From positions 1-64,000 of the forward strand of contig JALORN010000024.1 in NCBI GenBank assembly GCA_025458905.1: a DNA stretch of 64,000 nt. Reading direction: 5' to 3'. This document shows, in pieces, positions 16,241-23,827 of the stretch (positions are counted from its first letter, which is position 1; every line of letters starts with the position of its first letter). A model generated the notes under the pieces. It made no database searches. It was not told the DNA's origin and saw only the letters and a program-made list of their open reading frames with translations. A program made the position numbers and the translations under genes. This DNA comes from Steroidobacteraceae bacterium. GTDB taxonomy: Bacteria > Pseudomonadota > Gammaproteobacteria > Steroidobacterales > Steroidobacteraceae.

Positions 16241-17551
16241 ATGCCGGGACCGGTCAGCCCGTACGATCGGGCCGCCGCGCTCGGGCCGGCGCAGCTCGAG
16301 GCCCTGTTCGCCGCGGGCGGCGAGCGGGAGCTGCTGCACGATCTGTTCGGCGCGGAGGGCTGCACCGAACTGCACGCGCTGGCGCAGGCGGCGCGCGCCT
16401 CGCGGCAGCGGCACCCGCGCGGTCGGCCGCGGGCCTGGCTGCTGCCGGGGATCATGGGCACGCGGCTCGGCCTCGCGCGCGCCGCGCAGGCGCCGCCGAA
16501 CGCGATCTGGCTCGACCCTGCCGACCTGGTGGCGGGTCGTGCGACGCTGCTGCGGCGCAGTCCCCGCGATCGCGTGCGCACGCTCGGCGTGATCGACCAG
16601 GGCTACCTCAAGCTGTGGCTGCGGCTCGCGGCAGCGGGCTACGACCCGGAGTACTTCGGCTACGACTGGCGACGCGGCGTGGCGTCGCTCGGCGCGGCGT
16701 TCGCCGCGCGGCTGCGCGCCGACGGCCGGCCGGCGTCGATCGTCGCGCACAGCCTCGGGGGCCTGGTGGCGCGCGCGGCGCTGCGGCGCGCGCGGCTGCC
16801 ACCGGTGGCGCGCGTCGTGCTGCTCGGCACGCCGAACCTCGGCTCGTACGCGGCCGTGCAGGCGATGCGCGGCAGCTATGCGGTGGTGCGCCGCGTCGCG
16901 ATGCTCGACCGCCAGCACGATGCCGACCGGCTGACGAGCGAGGTGTTCAGCACCTTCGACAGCCTCTACGACCTGCTGCCTGCGGGTGCTGCCGCCCCCG
17001 GCGTCGACTACCACGACCCGGCGAGCTGGCCGCGCGCGGGCCTGCGCCCCGATGCGGCGCGGCTCGCGGCGGCGTCCGGCCTCGGCGCGCGGCTCGCGGC
17101 GGGCGATGCGCGCTTCGCGGTGATCGCCGGCAGCGGTGCGCCGACCGTGACGGCAGCACGCGCCGGGCGGCACGAGTTCACCTACACCTACCGGCGCGAC
17201 GGCGACGGCACGGTGCCGCTCGACTCGGCGGCCCTCGAGGGCGCACCGCTCTACACCGCGGCGGTCGCGCACGGGCTGCTGCCGCGCGACGACCTGGTGA
17301 TCGAGGCCGTGGTCGACCTGCTGCGCGGTACGCGCACGAGGCGGCTGCGCGAGGGGCGGCCGCGGGCGCCCGCCGCCGCGGTCGAGCTCGGCGATCGCGA
17401 CCTGCACGCGGCGCTCGGCGGCAAGCTCGACTGGGACGCGCTCACCCCGGAGGCGCGGCGGCACTTCCTCGAGAACCTCAACGACCCGGGGCCGCTGCGG
17501 CAGGCCCGCGCGATCCGCGACGGGCGTCGCGTTCCGGCGGCGGGCACTTGA
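16241..17551 (+). CDS. lecithin:cholesterol acyltransferase-like alpha/beta hydrolase
   Basis: A 436-residue alpha/beta hydrolase of the LCAT/PGAP1-like group, probably a lipase or acyltransferase. WLLPGIMGTRLG near residue 66 is the family's oxyanion-strand motif. The nucleophile is Ser171 in AHSLGGLVARA. The Asp in RRDGDGTVPLDSA and the His in VAHGLLPRDDL complete a plausible triad. There is no signal peptide, so it is predicted to be cytoplasmic. It begins three bases after oxyR and may be co-transcribed, but no known peroxide-response role fits it. Confidence 0.78.
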   Translation: MPGPVSPYDRAAALGPAQLEALFAAGGERELLHDLFGAEGCTELHALAQAARASRQRHPRGRPRAWLLPGIMGTRLGLARAAQAPPNAIWLDPADLVAGRATLLRRSPRDRVRTLGVIDQGYLKLWLRLAAAGYDPEYFGYDWRRGVASLGAAFAARLRADGRPASIVAHSLGGLVARAALRRARLPPVARVVLLGTPNLGSYAAVQAMRGSYAVVRRVAMLDRQHDADRLTSEVFSTFDSLYDLLPAGAAAPGVDYHDPASWPRAGLRPDAARLAAASGLGARLAAGDARFAVIAGSGAPTVTAARAGRHEFTYTYRRDGDGTVPLDSAALEGAPLYTAAVAHGLLPRDDLVIEAVVDLLRGTRTRRLREGRPRAPAAAVELGDRDLHAALGGKLDWDALTPEARRHFLENLNDPGPLRQARAIRDGRRVPAAGT

Positions 17552-17639
17552 CCTAAGCTGGCGCGCGCCCGTCCCGGCCGATGCCGCGTCAACCGCCGTC
17601 CGTCAGGGACGTTGGCGGTCCCGAGGGAGGTTCCCACCG

Positions 17640-18521
17640 ATGCGCCATCCTGTTGCACCGGCCGCGCTGCTCGCGGCCCTGTCGCTGTCGGCCGTGCCCG
17701 TCGGCTTCGCGGCACCGGGCGTCGAAGTGCAGGTCGCCGGCTACGTCGACGACGCGGACGGCAGCAGCTTCGACGTCGCGGCGCGGCTGCGCCCGGTCGA
17801 CTGGCTGTCGCTGTCGATCGGCGGCGGGCAGAGCAGCGTCTCGCTGGTGGCCTCGGACTTCCAGGGCCGCTCGGTGCGCGGCGGCGTCGACCTGCGCCGC
17901 GGACGCTTCGGCGCCGGGCTGCGCGCGAGTTCCTGGGAGGACTCGGACCAGTTCAGCTCCGACATCCTCGAGGCCGAGCTGTCGTGGACGTTCGCCGATA
18001 CCCTGGACGTCGCGCTGCGCCTCGAGGACCGCAGGCTCGAGGTCGACTACGCGACCGTGGGCGCCTTCGGTCGCGTGCTGCCGCAGACCGCCCGCTTCGA
18101 CGGCACCGGCGTCGGCGCGCGCCTCGCCTGGTATGGCCGCGAGTGGAGTGCCTGGATCGACGGCACGAGCTACGACTACGACGCGCGGCTGGAGCGGCTG
18201 GTCGCGGCCTCGCGCGCACCGTCCACCCGCGCCTTCCCGCAGCTCGCCGTGCTGATCAATTCGGTGCTGACGCGCACCGCGGGCGCGATCGACTACCAGG
18301 CGAGCGTCGGCGTCGAGCGCTCCTTCGCGCGTGCCTGGGTCGGCGTGGACCTGCTGCGCTCGCGCGACTCGGTCAGCGGCGCGGACAGCACCAGCCTCGG
18401 CCTGAGCTTCCGCTACGACCTGTCGGCGCGCTGGGGCGTCGATGCCCAGCTCGGCACGATCGACACCGAGGGCATCGACCGGACCGGGTTCGCCGGGCTC
18501 GGGTTTTCGTTCCGCAATTGA
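17640..18521 (+). CDS. predicted outer-membrane beta-barrel protein of unknown function
   Basis: A 293-residue protein with a Sec signal peptide (hydrophobic core LLAALSLSAVPVGFA, cleavage near AAP). The mature part is built of alternating hydrophobic strands (LSLSIGGG, VSLVASDF, AELSWTFADTLDVALRLEDR, TSLGLSFRYDL). It ends FAGLGFSFRN, close to the aromatic terminal signature of barrel proteins. I do not recognise a family with a known function. A gggagg Shine-Dalgarno sequence precedes the ATG. It lies 88 bp after the LCAT-like gene and 36 bp before the photolyase. Confidence 0.65.
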   Translation: MRHPVAPAALLAALSLSAVPVGFAAPGVEVQVAGYVDDADGSSFDVAARLRPVDWLSLSIGGGQSSVSLVASDFQGRSVRGGVDLRRGRFGAGLRASSWEDSDQFSSDILEAELSWTFADTLDVALRLEDRRLEVDYATVGAFGRVLPQTARFDGTGVGARLAWYGREWSAWIDGTSYDYDARLERLVAASRAPSTRAFPQLAVLINSVLTRTAGAIDYQASVGVERSFARAWVGVDLLRSRDSVSGADSTSLGLSFRYDLSARWGVDAQLGTIDTEGIDRTGFAGLGFSFRN

Positions 18522-18536
18522 TGGTGCGATGATCGG

Positions 18537-18553
18537 CGTTCCCACAAGGAACG
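18537..18553 (+). promoter_or_regulatory. hairpin masking the photolyase ribosome-binding site
   Basis: CGTTCC-CACAA-GGAACG forms a 6-bp stem whose loop and 3' arm contain the AAGGA Shine-Dalgarno sequence of the photolyase gene (ATG at 18558). Folding would hide the ribosome-binding site, so translation could be limited or conditional. The stem is short and may not be stable alone. Confidence 0.35.
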
Positions 18554-18557
18554 TGCG

Positions 18558-19988
18558 ATGCCCTCACCCGCCCTGCTATGGATCCGGCAGGACCTCCGGC
18601 TCTCTGACCAACCGGCGCTGGCCGCCGCGATCGCGCGCGGCGGCGCGGTGCTGCCGGTGTTCGTCTGGGCCCCGGAAGAAGAAGAACCCTGGTCGCCCGG
18701 CGCGGCGTCGCGCTGGTGGCTGCACCACTCGCTCGCGAGGCTCGCGGCCGACCTCGAGGCGCGCGGCTCGCAGTTGGTCTTGCGGCGGGCGGCCCCTTCG
18801 GGTGACGGCGCGGGCTCGCTCGGGATGCTGCGCGCGCTGCTGCGCGAGACGGGCGCGGGCGCGGTCTACTGGAACCGGCGCTACGAGCCGGCGGTGGTGG
18901 CGCGCGACAAGGCGATCAAGCAGGCGCTGCGCGAGTCGGGCATCGAGGCGGAGAGCTTCAACGCGGCGCTGCTCGCCGAGCCCTGGGACGTGCGCAACCA
19001 GTCGGGGCGGCCGTTCCAGGTGTTCACGCCATTCTGGAAGTACGTCAAGGCATCGATCGACCCGCCGCGGCCGCTGCCGGCACCGGCGCGCGTGCCGGCG
19101 CCGGCCACCTGGCCCGACTCGCTGCCGCTCGAGGCGCTGGGCCTGCTGCCGCGGATCCGCTGGGATGCCGGGCTCGCGGCGAGCTGGGAGCCGGGGGAGC
19201 GCGGCGCGGCGCGGCAGCTCGCGCGCTTCCTGGAAGGGCCGGTGCGAGACTACGGCGAGCGGCGCAACCTGCCGGGCGTGGCGGGCACCGCGCGGCTCTC
19301 GCCGCACCTGCACTTCGGCGAGGTCTCGCCGCGCCAGGTGTGGCATGCCGCCGAGGCCTGGCGCGACGGCCAGTTCGTCACCGAGGTCGGCTGGCGCGAG
19401 TTCGCGCACCACCTGCTGTACCACTTCCCGCACACCCCGGACGAGCCGTTGCGTCCGGAGTTCCGGCGTTTTCCGTGGGACGGCGAGCGGGCGCACCTCG
19501 GGCCATGGCAGCGCGGCCGGACCGGCGTGCCGATGGTCGATGCCGGCATGCGCGAGCTGTGGCACAGCGGCTGGATGCACAACCGCGTGCGCATGGTGGT
19601 GGCATCGTTCCTGGTGAAGAACCTGCGGCTGCCCTGGCAGGACGGCGCACGCTGGTTCTGGGACACGCTGGTCGACGCGGACCTCGCCAGCAACACGCTC
19701 GGCTGGCAGTGGACCGCGGGCTGCGGCGCGGACGCGGCGCCCTACTTCCGCGTGTTCAACCCGGTCTCGCAGGGCAGCAAGTTCGACGCCGACGGCGAGT
19801 ACGTGCGGCGCTGGATCCCGGAGCTCGCGAAGCTGCCGGCGGCGGCGATCCACGCGCCCTGGGAAGCCGACGCGGCGACGCTCGCCGCGGCGGGGGTCGC
19901 GCTGCCACGGTCCTATCCGCGCCCGCTGGTCGACCTGCGCGCTTCGCGCGAGGCGGCGCTCGACGCCTACCAGCGCATGCGGAAATAG
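18558..19988 (+). CDS. phrB: deoxyribodipyrimidine photolyase (class I CPD photolyase)
   Basis: Light-driven repair of cyclobutane pyrimidine dimers using FAD. The protein has 476 residues, the normal length. The N-terminal antenna-binding domain (LLWIRQDLRLSDQPAL) is followed by the FAD/DNA domain, with the conserved blocks VPMVDAGMRELWHSGWMHNR, RMVVASFLVKNL, DADLASNTLGWQWTAGCG and RVFNPVSQGSKFD. A dispersed repeat unit starts five bases after the stop and separates it from the Dabb gene. With Ada and the UdgX/rSAM pair it gives this window three separate DNA-repair functions. Confidence 0.94.
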   Translation: MPSPALLWIRQDLRLSDQPALAAAIARGGAVLPVFVWAPEEEEPWSPGAASRWWLHHSLARLAADLEARGSQLVLRRAAPSGDGAGSLGMLRALLRETGAGAVYWNRRYEPAVVARDKAIKQALRESGIEAESFNAALLAEPWDVRNQSGRPFQVFTPFWKYVKASIDPPRPLPAPARVPAPATWPDSLPLEALGLLPRIRWDAGLAASWEPGERGAARQLARFLEGPVRDYGERRNLPGVAGTARLSPHLHFGEVSPRQVWHAAEAWRDGQFVTEVGWREFAHHLLYHFPHTPDEPLRPEFRRFPWDGERAHLGPWQRGRTGVPMVDAGMRELWHSGWMHNRVRMVVASFLVKNLRLPWQDGARWFWDTLVDADLASNTLGWQWTAGCGADAAPYFRVFNPVSQGSKFDADGEYVRRWIPELAKLPAAAIHAPWEADAATLAAAGVALPRSYPRPLVDLRASREAALDAYQRMRK

Positions 19989-19993
19989 ACCTC

Positions 19994-20017
19994 GAAAATA
20001 AATCTGTCCCCTTTTTT
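19994..20017. repeat. dispersed repeat, locus 3 (single inverted unit)
   Basis: A single GAAAATAAATCTGTCCCCTTTTTT unit fills most of the 41-bp gap between the photolyase stop and the Dabb start. It matches units 2 and 3 of locus 1 in orientation. It contributes most of the leader of the downstream gene, whose ggagcgg ribosome-binding site follows it directly. Confidence 0.85.
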
Positions 20018-20029
20018 CTGGAGCGGGTG

Positions 20030-20323
20030 ATGGTGAAGCACATCGTGGCGTGGCGGTTGCGCAAGGAGCCGTCGGTGCGGGCGAATGCCGAGCGGGTGAA
20101 GGGCTTGCTGGAAGGGATGGCGGGACGGATCCCGGGGCTGCTGCGGATCGAGGTGGGCATCAACTTCCTGGACGATGCGAATGCCGCGGACGTCGTGCTG
20201 TACAGCGAGTTCGAGGACCGTGAGGCGCTGCTCGGCTATCAGGTGCACCCGGTCCACGAGGCCGTGAAGCCGGCGATCCGCGAGCTGACGGTCGAGCGTC
20301 GCGTGGTCGACTATGAAACCTGA
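20030..20323 (+). CDS. Dabb (stress-responsive alpha/beta-barrel) domain protein
   Basis: A 97-residue dimeric alpha/beta-barrel protein of the Dabb family. The N-terminus MVKHIVAWRL, GLLEGMAGRIPGLLRIEVGINF and YQVHPVHEAV are the usual family blocks. The function of bacterial members is mostly unknown. The ATG at 20030 with ggagcgg upstream was chosen; a GTG three bases earlier would add one residue. It follows the photolyase across a repeat unit and may be read from the same promoter. Confidence 0.85.
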   Translation: MVKHIVAWRLRKEPSVRANAERVKGLLEGMAGRIPGLLRIEVGINFLDDANAADVVLYSEFEDREALLGYQVHPVHEAVKPAIRELTVERRVVDYET

Positions 20324-20455
20324 CCAGGCCGGTGCGGTCGAACGGGGTCGATTGCGCGGCGTAGGCGTCGTCCGACACCGGTGCCTCGCCCGTTCCGACA
20401 TTGGATTGCCACGACGGCGCACTAGGCTGCCGGCCCATCTCCCGAGGAGAACCCC

Positions 20456-20791
20456 ATGACCGACTCCCGCCCGATCGATTCCCACGAACACGAGGCGATC
20501 GCCGCCCGTGCCTACCAGCTCTGGCAACGTCGCGGCTGTCCGCAGGGGTCTGCCGAGCAGGACTGGCTCGAGGCCGAAGCGCAGCTGCGCGCGGAGCGCC
20601 GGGCGCGCCTGGAGGCGGCGCCTTCCGCCGGTCAGGCAACGCCGGTCGAAGCGGCGGCTTCGCCGGTGACGCGCCCCGAGGGCGCGGCGGAGGCCCCCAA
20701 GCGCCGGCGGCGCGCGACCGCCGCAGCAACGGCGACGCCGTCCACCGGTACGCGGGTCGTGCGCAAGCGCCCCGCCCGACCGGACGCCTGA
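20456..20791 (+). CDS. DUF2934 domain protein (first of two)
   Basis: A 111-residue cytoplasmic protein. Residues about 13-50 carry the DUF2934 motif IAARAYQLWQRRGCPQGSAEQDWLEAE. The remainder is a disordered, Ala/Pro/Arg-rich tail ending in basic residues. DUF2934 proteins often neighbour glycogen and trehalose genes, as here; their function is unknown. A GAGGAGA Shine-Dalgarno sequence precedes the ATG. A second DUF2934 gene lies 573 bp downstream. Confidence 0.83.
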   Translation: MTDSRPIDSHEHEAIAARAYQLWQRRGCPQGSAEQDWLEAEAQLRAERRARLEAAPSAGQATPVEAAASPVTRPEGAAEAPKRRRRATAAATATPSTGTRVVRKRPARPDA

Positions 20792-20965
20792 GAGCCTCGT
20801 AAAGGGTGCGGCCGGCCCGGTCGTCGCCGGGGGCCGCCGCGCCCGCGGCGCACGCGTACTCGCGTCTCGCCGCGTCGGCCGTGTCTGGCAACCGCGATCC
20901 TCCGCGGCTGACAGCGGGGTTCGTCGCGACCCACTAGCCTCCCTCGCCTCACAGGGAGGTCAGCC

Positions 20966-21367
20966 ATGCCAGGCGACGTGGTCACGCAAGTCGTTGCGCG
21001 CTTCGCGCAGGACCAGTACGAACGGATCCTCGCCGTCATGGTGGATGCGGCGCTGCTGCCGCCGACCCACGGTGCCTGGCGCCGTGGCTTCGAGGAGCGT
21101 CTCGCAGACCTCGCGCGCCGTGCGGTCCGGCCAGTCGTGGTCACGATCGATCCCGAGGCGTTCGCCGCGTGGTGTGCCGCCTGGGAGCTGCCCTGCGATG
21201 CGGACGCGCGGATGGACTACGCCGATTGGCTGGCGGCGGCCCGTGGCTCGCCCTGGCCTGCACGGGCGCGCTCGAGCGCCGGGCTGCCCGGCGCCGGCGT
21301 GACTGCACGCAGTCCTGCACCGTCGTCGTACGAGGGCGGGCCCCGCCTGTCGGAGGAGGCGGCATGA
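20966..21367 (+). CDS. hypothetical protein between two DUF2934 genes
   Basis: A 133-residue protein that I do not recognise. The first 95 residues look folded, with an amphipathic helix (VVTQVVARFAQDQYERILAVMVDAAL) and a segment RPVVVTIDPEAFAAWCAAWELPCDADARMDYADWLAAARG. The rest is Pro/Ser/Ala-rich. A strong AGGGAGG Shine-Dalgarno sequence supports the ATG. The stop overlaps the start of the second DUF2934 gene by four bases (ATGA), so the two are co-translated and likely act together. No signal peptide is visible. Confidence 0.7.
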   Translation: MPGDVVTQVVARFAQDQYERILAVMVDAALLPPTHGAWRRGFEERLADLARRAVRPVVVTIDPEAFAAWCAAWELPCDADARMDYADWLAAARGSPWPARARSSAGLPGAGVTARSPAPSSYEGGPRLSEEAA

Positions 21368-21618
21368 CCCACCCCCAGCCGGCGGACCGGGCCTCGATCG
21401 AGCGCCTCGCCCACACGCTCTGGATGGCGCGCGGCTGCCCGCTCGGCTCGCCCGAGGAGGACTGGCTGCAGGCCGAGAGGATGCTCGCGGAGGACACCGC
21501 GGGCGAGGCCCCGCCGCCGCTCGCTGCCCCGGCCGAGGCGGCTGCGGCGACGGCACCGCGCCGCCGCTCCGGCGGTCCTGCCGGCGCGCGCCGCAGCGGC
21601 GGCGGCCACCGCGCCTGA
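21364..21618 (+). CDS. DUF2934 domain protein (second of two)
   Basis: An 84-residue protein with the DUF2934 core RLAHTLWMARGCPLGSPEEDWLQAERML at about 12-43, followed by an Ala/Pro/Gly/Arg-rich tail. The ATG overlaps the stop of the preceding unknown gene. glgX starts 11 bp after its stop, so it heads the glgX-treZ-treY operon. It is a paralogue of the protein at 20456. Confidence 0.82.
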   Translation: MTHPQPADRASIERLAHTLWMARGCPLGSPEEDWLQAERMLAEDTAGEAPPPLAAPAEAAAATAPRRRSGGPAGARRSGGGHRA

Positions 21619-21628
21619 GCGGCCGACC

Positions 21629-23827
21629 GTGAAGTGGCGGATCCGGGAAGGCCGGCCCTTCCCGCTGGGCGCGACCTGGGACGGCCTCGGCGTCAACTTC
21701 GCGCTGTTCTCGGCGCACGCGACGCGGGTCGAGCTGTGCCTGTTCGACGCCGCAGGCGAGCGCGAGCTGGCGCGCATCGAGCTGCCGGAGTTCACCGACG
21801 AGGTCTGGCACGGCTACCTGCCCGACGCGCGGCCCGGCCTCGTCTACGGCTATCGCGTGCACGGTCCCTACGAGCCGGACGCGGGCCACCGCTTCAACCC
21901 CCACAAGCTGCTGCTCGACCCGTACGCGCGGCAGCTGGTCGGCACGCTGCGCTGGGACGATGCGCTGTTCGGCTACACGCTGGGCTCGCCCGACCTCGAC
22001 CGCTCGTTCGACGAGCGTGACAGCGCGCCGTTCGTGCCCAAGGCGATGGTGATCGACCCGGCCTTCACCTGGGGACGCGACCGGCCGCAGCCGATCCCCT
22101 GGGACCGCACGATCGTCTACGAGGCGCACGCCAAGGGCTTCACGCAGCGGCACCCGGGCGTGCCCGAGGCGCTGCGCGGCAAGATCGGCGCGCTCGCCGA
22201 ACCGGTGGTCGTCGACTACCTGCGGCGCCTCGGCATCACCGCGCTCGAGCTGCTGCCGATCCAGGGCTTCGTCGACGATCGCTACCTCGTCGACCGCGGG
22301 TTGCGCAACTACTGGGGCTACAACACGATCTCGTTCTTCGCGCCGGCGCGCCGCTACCTCGCCAGCGGCCATCCGGACGAGTTCAAGCGCGCGGTCAACC
22401 ACCTGCACGCCGCCGGCCTCGAGGTGCTGCTCGACGTCGTCTACAACCACACGCCCGAGGGCAACGAGCTCGGGCCGACGCTGTCGTTCAAGGGCATCGA
22501 CAACGCCTCGTACTACCGGCTGAGCGCACACGACCGGCGCTACTACGTCAACGACACCGGCACCGGCAACACCGTCAACCTCAGCCACCCGCGCGTCCTG
22601 CAGATGGTCTGCGACTCGCTGCGCTACTGGGCGACCGAGATGCGCGTCGACGGCTTCCGCTTCGACCTCGCGACGATCCTGGCGCGCGAGCCCTACGGCT
22701 TCGACGAGGGTGGCGGCTTCCTCGACGCCTGCCGCCAGGACCCGGTGCTGTCGCACGTGAAGCTGATCGCCGAGCCCTGGGACATCGGCCCGGGCGGCTA
22801 CCAGGTCAGCCACTTCCCGCCCGGCTGGGCGGAGTGGAACGACAAGTACCGCGCCGCGGTGCGCAGCTTCTGGCGTGGCGACGAGGGCCAGGCGCCCGAG
22901 CTCGCGCGCCGGCTGCTCGGCTCGGCCGACATCTTCGACAAGCGCGGCCGGCGACCCTGGGCGAGCGTCAACTTCGTGACCTCGCACGACGGCTTCTGCC
23001 TGCACGACCTCGTCTCCTACGACCAGAAGCACAACGAGGCGAACGGCGAGGACAACCGCGACGGCGACTCGCACAACCTCTCCTGCAACCACGGCGCCGA
23101 GGGCCCGACCGACGACCCGTGGATCCGCGGCCTGCGCGAGCGGCAGAAGCGCAACCTGCTCGCGACGCTGCTGTTCTCGCAGGGCACGCCGATGATCCTC
23201 GCGGGCGACGAGCTCGGCCGCACGCAGCAGGGCAACAACAACGCGTACGCGCAGGACAACGAGATCAGCTGGCTCGACTGGGAGCTCGCCGAGGACTCGC
23301 GCCAGCTGCTCGAATTCGTGCGCCGTGCGATCGCGCTGCGCCACGCCTACCCGATGCTGCGCCGCGGCCGCTTCCTGCACGGCACCTGGGACGAGGCGCT
23401 CGGCATCAAGGACGTCACCTGGCTGAACTCCGCCGGCGAGGAGATGCAGCAGGTCAACTGGGACGACCCGGGCACGCGCTGCTTCGGGCTGCTGCTCGAC
23501 GGGCGCGCGCAGCCGAGCGGGCTGCGCCAGCGCGGCGTCGACGCGACGCTGCTGCTGCTGCTGAATGCCCACACCGACACGGTCGAGGTGTCGCTGCCGG
23601 CGGTGCCCGAGGGCCGGCGCTGGGCGCTGCTGCTCGACACCGACGCGCCGCCCGCCCCCGGCGTGCCGATCGAGGACGAGGCGGCGCTCGACCGGCGCAT
23701 GCGCCGCGCGATCGAGCCGCTGCGCCACGAGGCGTTCGGCGCGCGGCTCGCGATGCCGACGCGATCGCTATGCCTCTTCGGCCTCGAGCCGGGCGACGCC
23801 GCGGCCCGTGGCGGCACGGATGGCTGA
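21629..23827 (+). CDS. glgX: glycogen debranching enzyme GlgX
   Basis: A 732-residue GH13 isoamylase-type enzyme that hydrolyses alpha-1,6 branches of phosphorylase-limit glycogen, feeding linear maltodextrin to TreY/TreZ. An N-terminal CBM48-like domain (GRPFPLGATWDGLGVNFALFS) precedes the barrel. The catalytic residues are D346 (VDGFRFDLA), E382 (LIAEPWD) and D454 (VTSHDGF). The start is a GTG, 11 bp after the DUF2934 gene. It overlaps treZ by 8 bp. Confidence 0.95.
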   Translation: MKWRIREGRPFPLGATWDGLGVNFALFSAHATRVELCLFDAAGERELARIELPEFTDEVWHGYLPDARPGLVYGYRVHGPYEPDAGHRFNPHKLLLDPYARQLVGTLRWDDALFGYTLGSPDLDRSFDERDSAPFVPKAMVIDPAFTWGRDRPQPIPWDRTIVYEAHAKGFTQRHPGVPEALRGKIGALAEPVVVDYLRRLGITALELLPIQGFVDDRYLVDRGLRNYWGYNTISFFAPARRYLASGHPDEFKRAVNHLHAAGLEVLLDVVYNHTPEGNELGPTLSFKGIDNASYYRLSAHDRRYYVNDTGTGNTVNLSHPRVLQMVCDSLRYWATEMRVDGFRFDLATILAREPYGFDEGGGFLDACRQDPVLSHVKLIAEPWDIGPGGYQVSHFPPGWAEWNDKYRAAVRSFWRGDEGQAPELARRLLGSADIFDKRGRRPWASVNFVTSHDGFCLHDLVSYDQKHNEANGEDNRDGDSHNLSCNHGAEGPTDDPWIRGLRERQKRNLLATLLFSQGTPMILAGDELGRTQQGNNNAYAQDNEISWLDWELAEDSRQLLEFVRRAIALRHAYPMLRRGRFLHGTWDEALGIKDVTWLNSAGEEMQQVNWDDPGTRCFGLLLDGRAQPSGLRQRGVDATLLLLLNAHTDTVEVSLPAVPEGRRWALLLDTDAPPAPGVPIEDEAALDRRMRRAIEPLRHEAFGARLAMPTRSLCLFGLEPGDAAARGGTDG

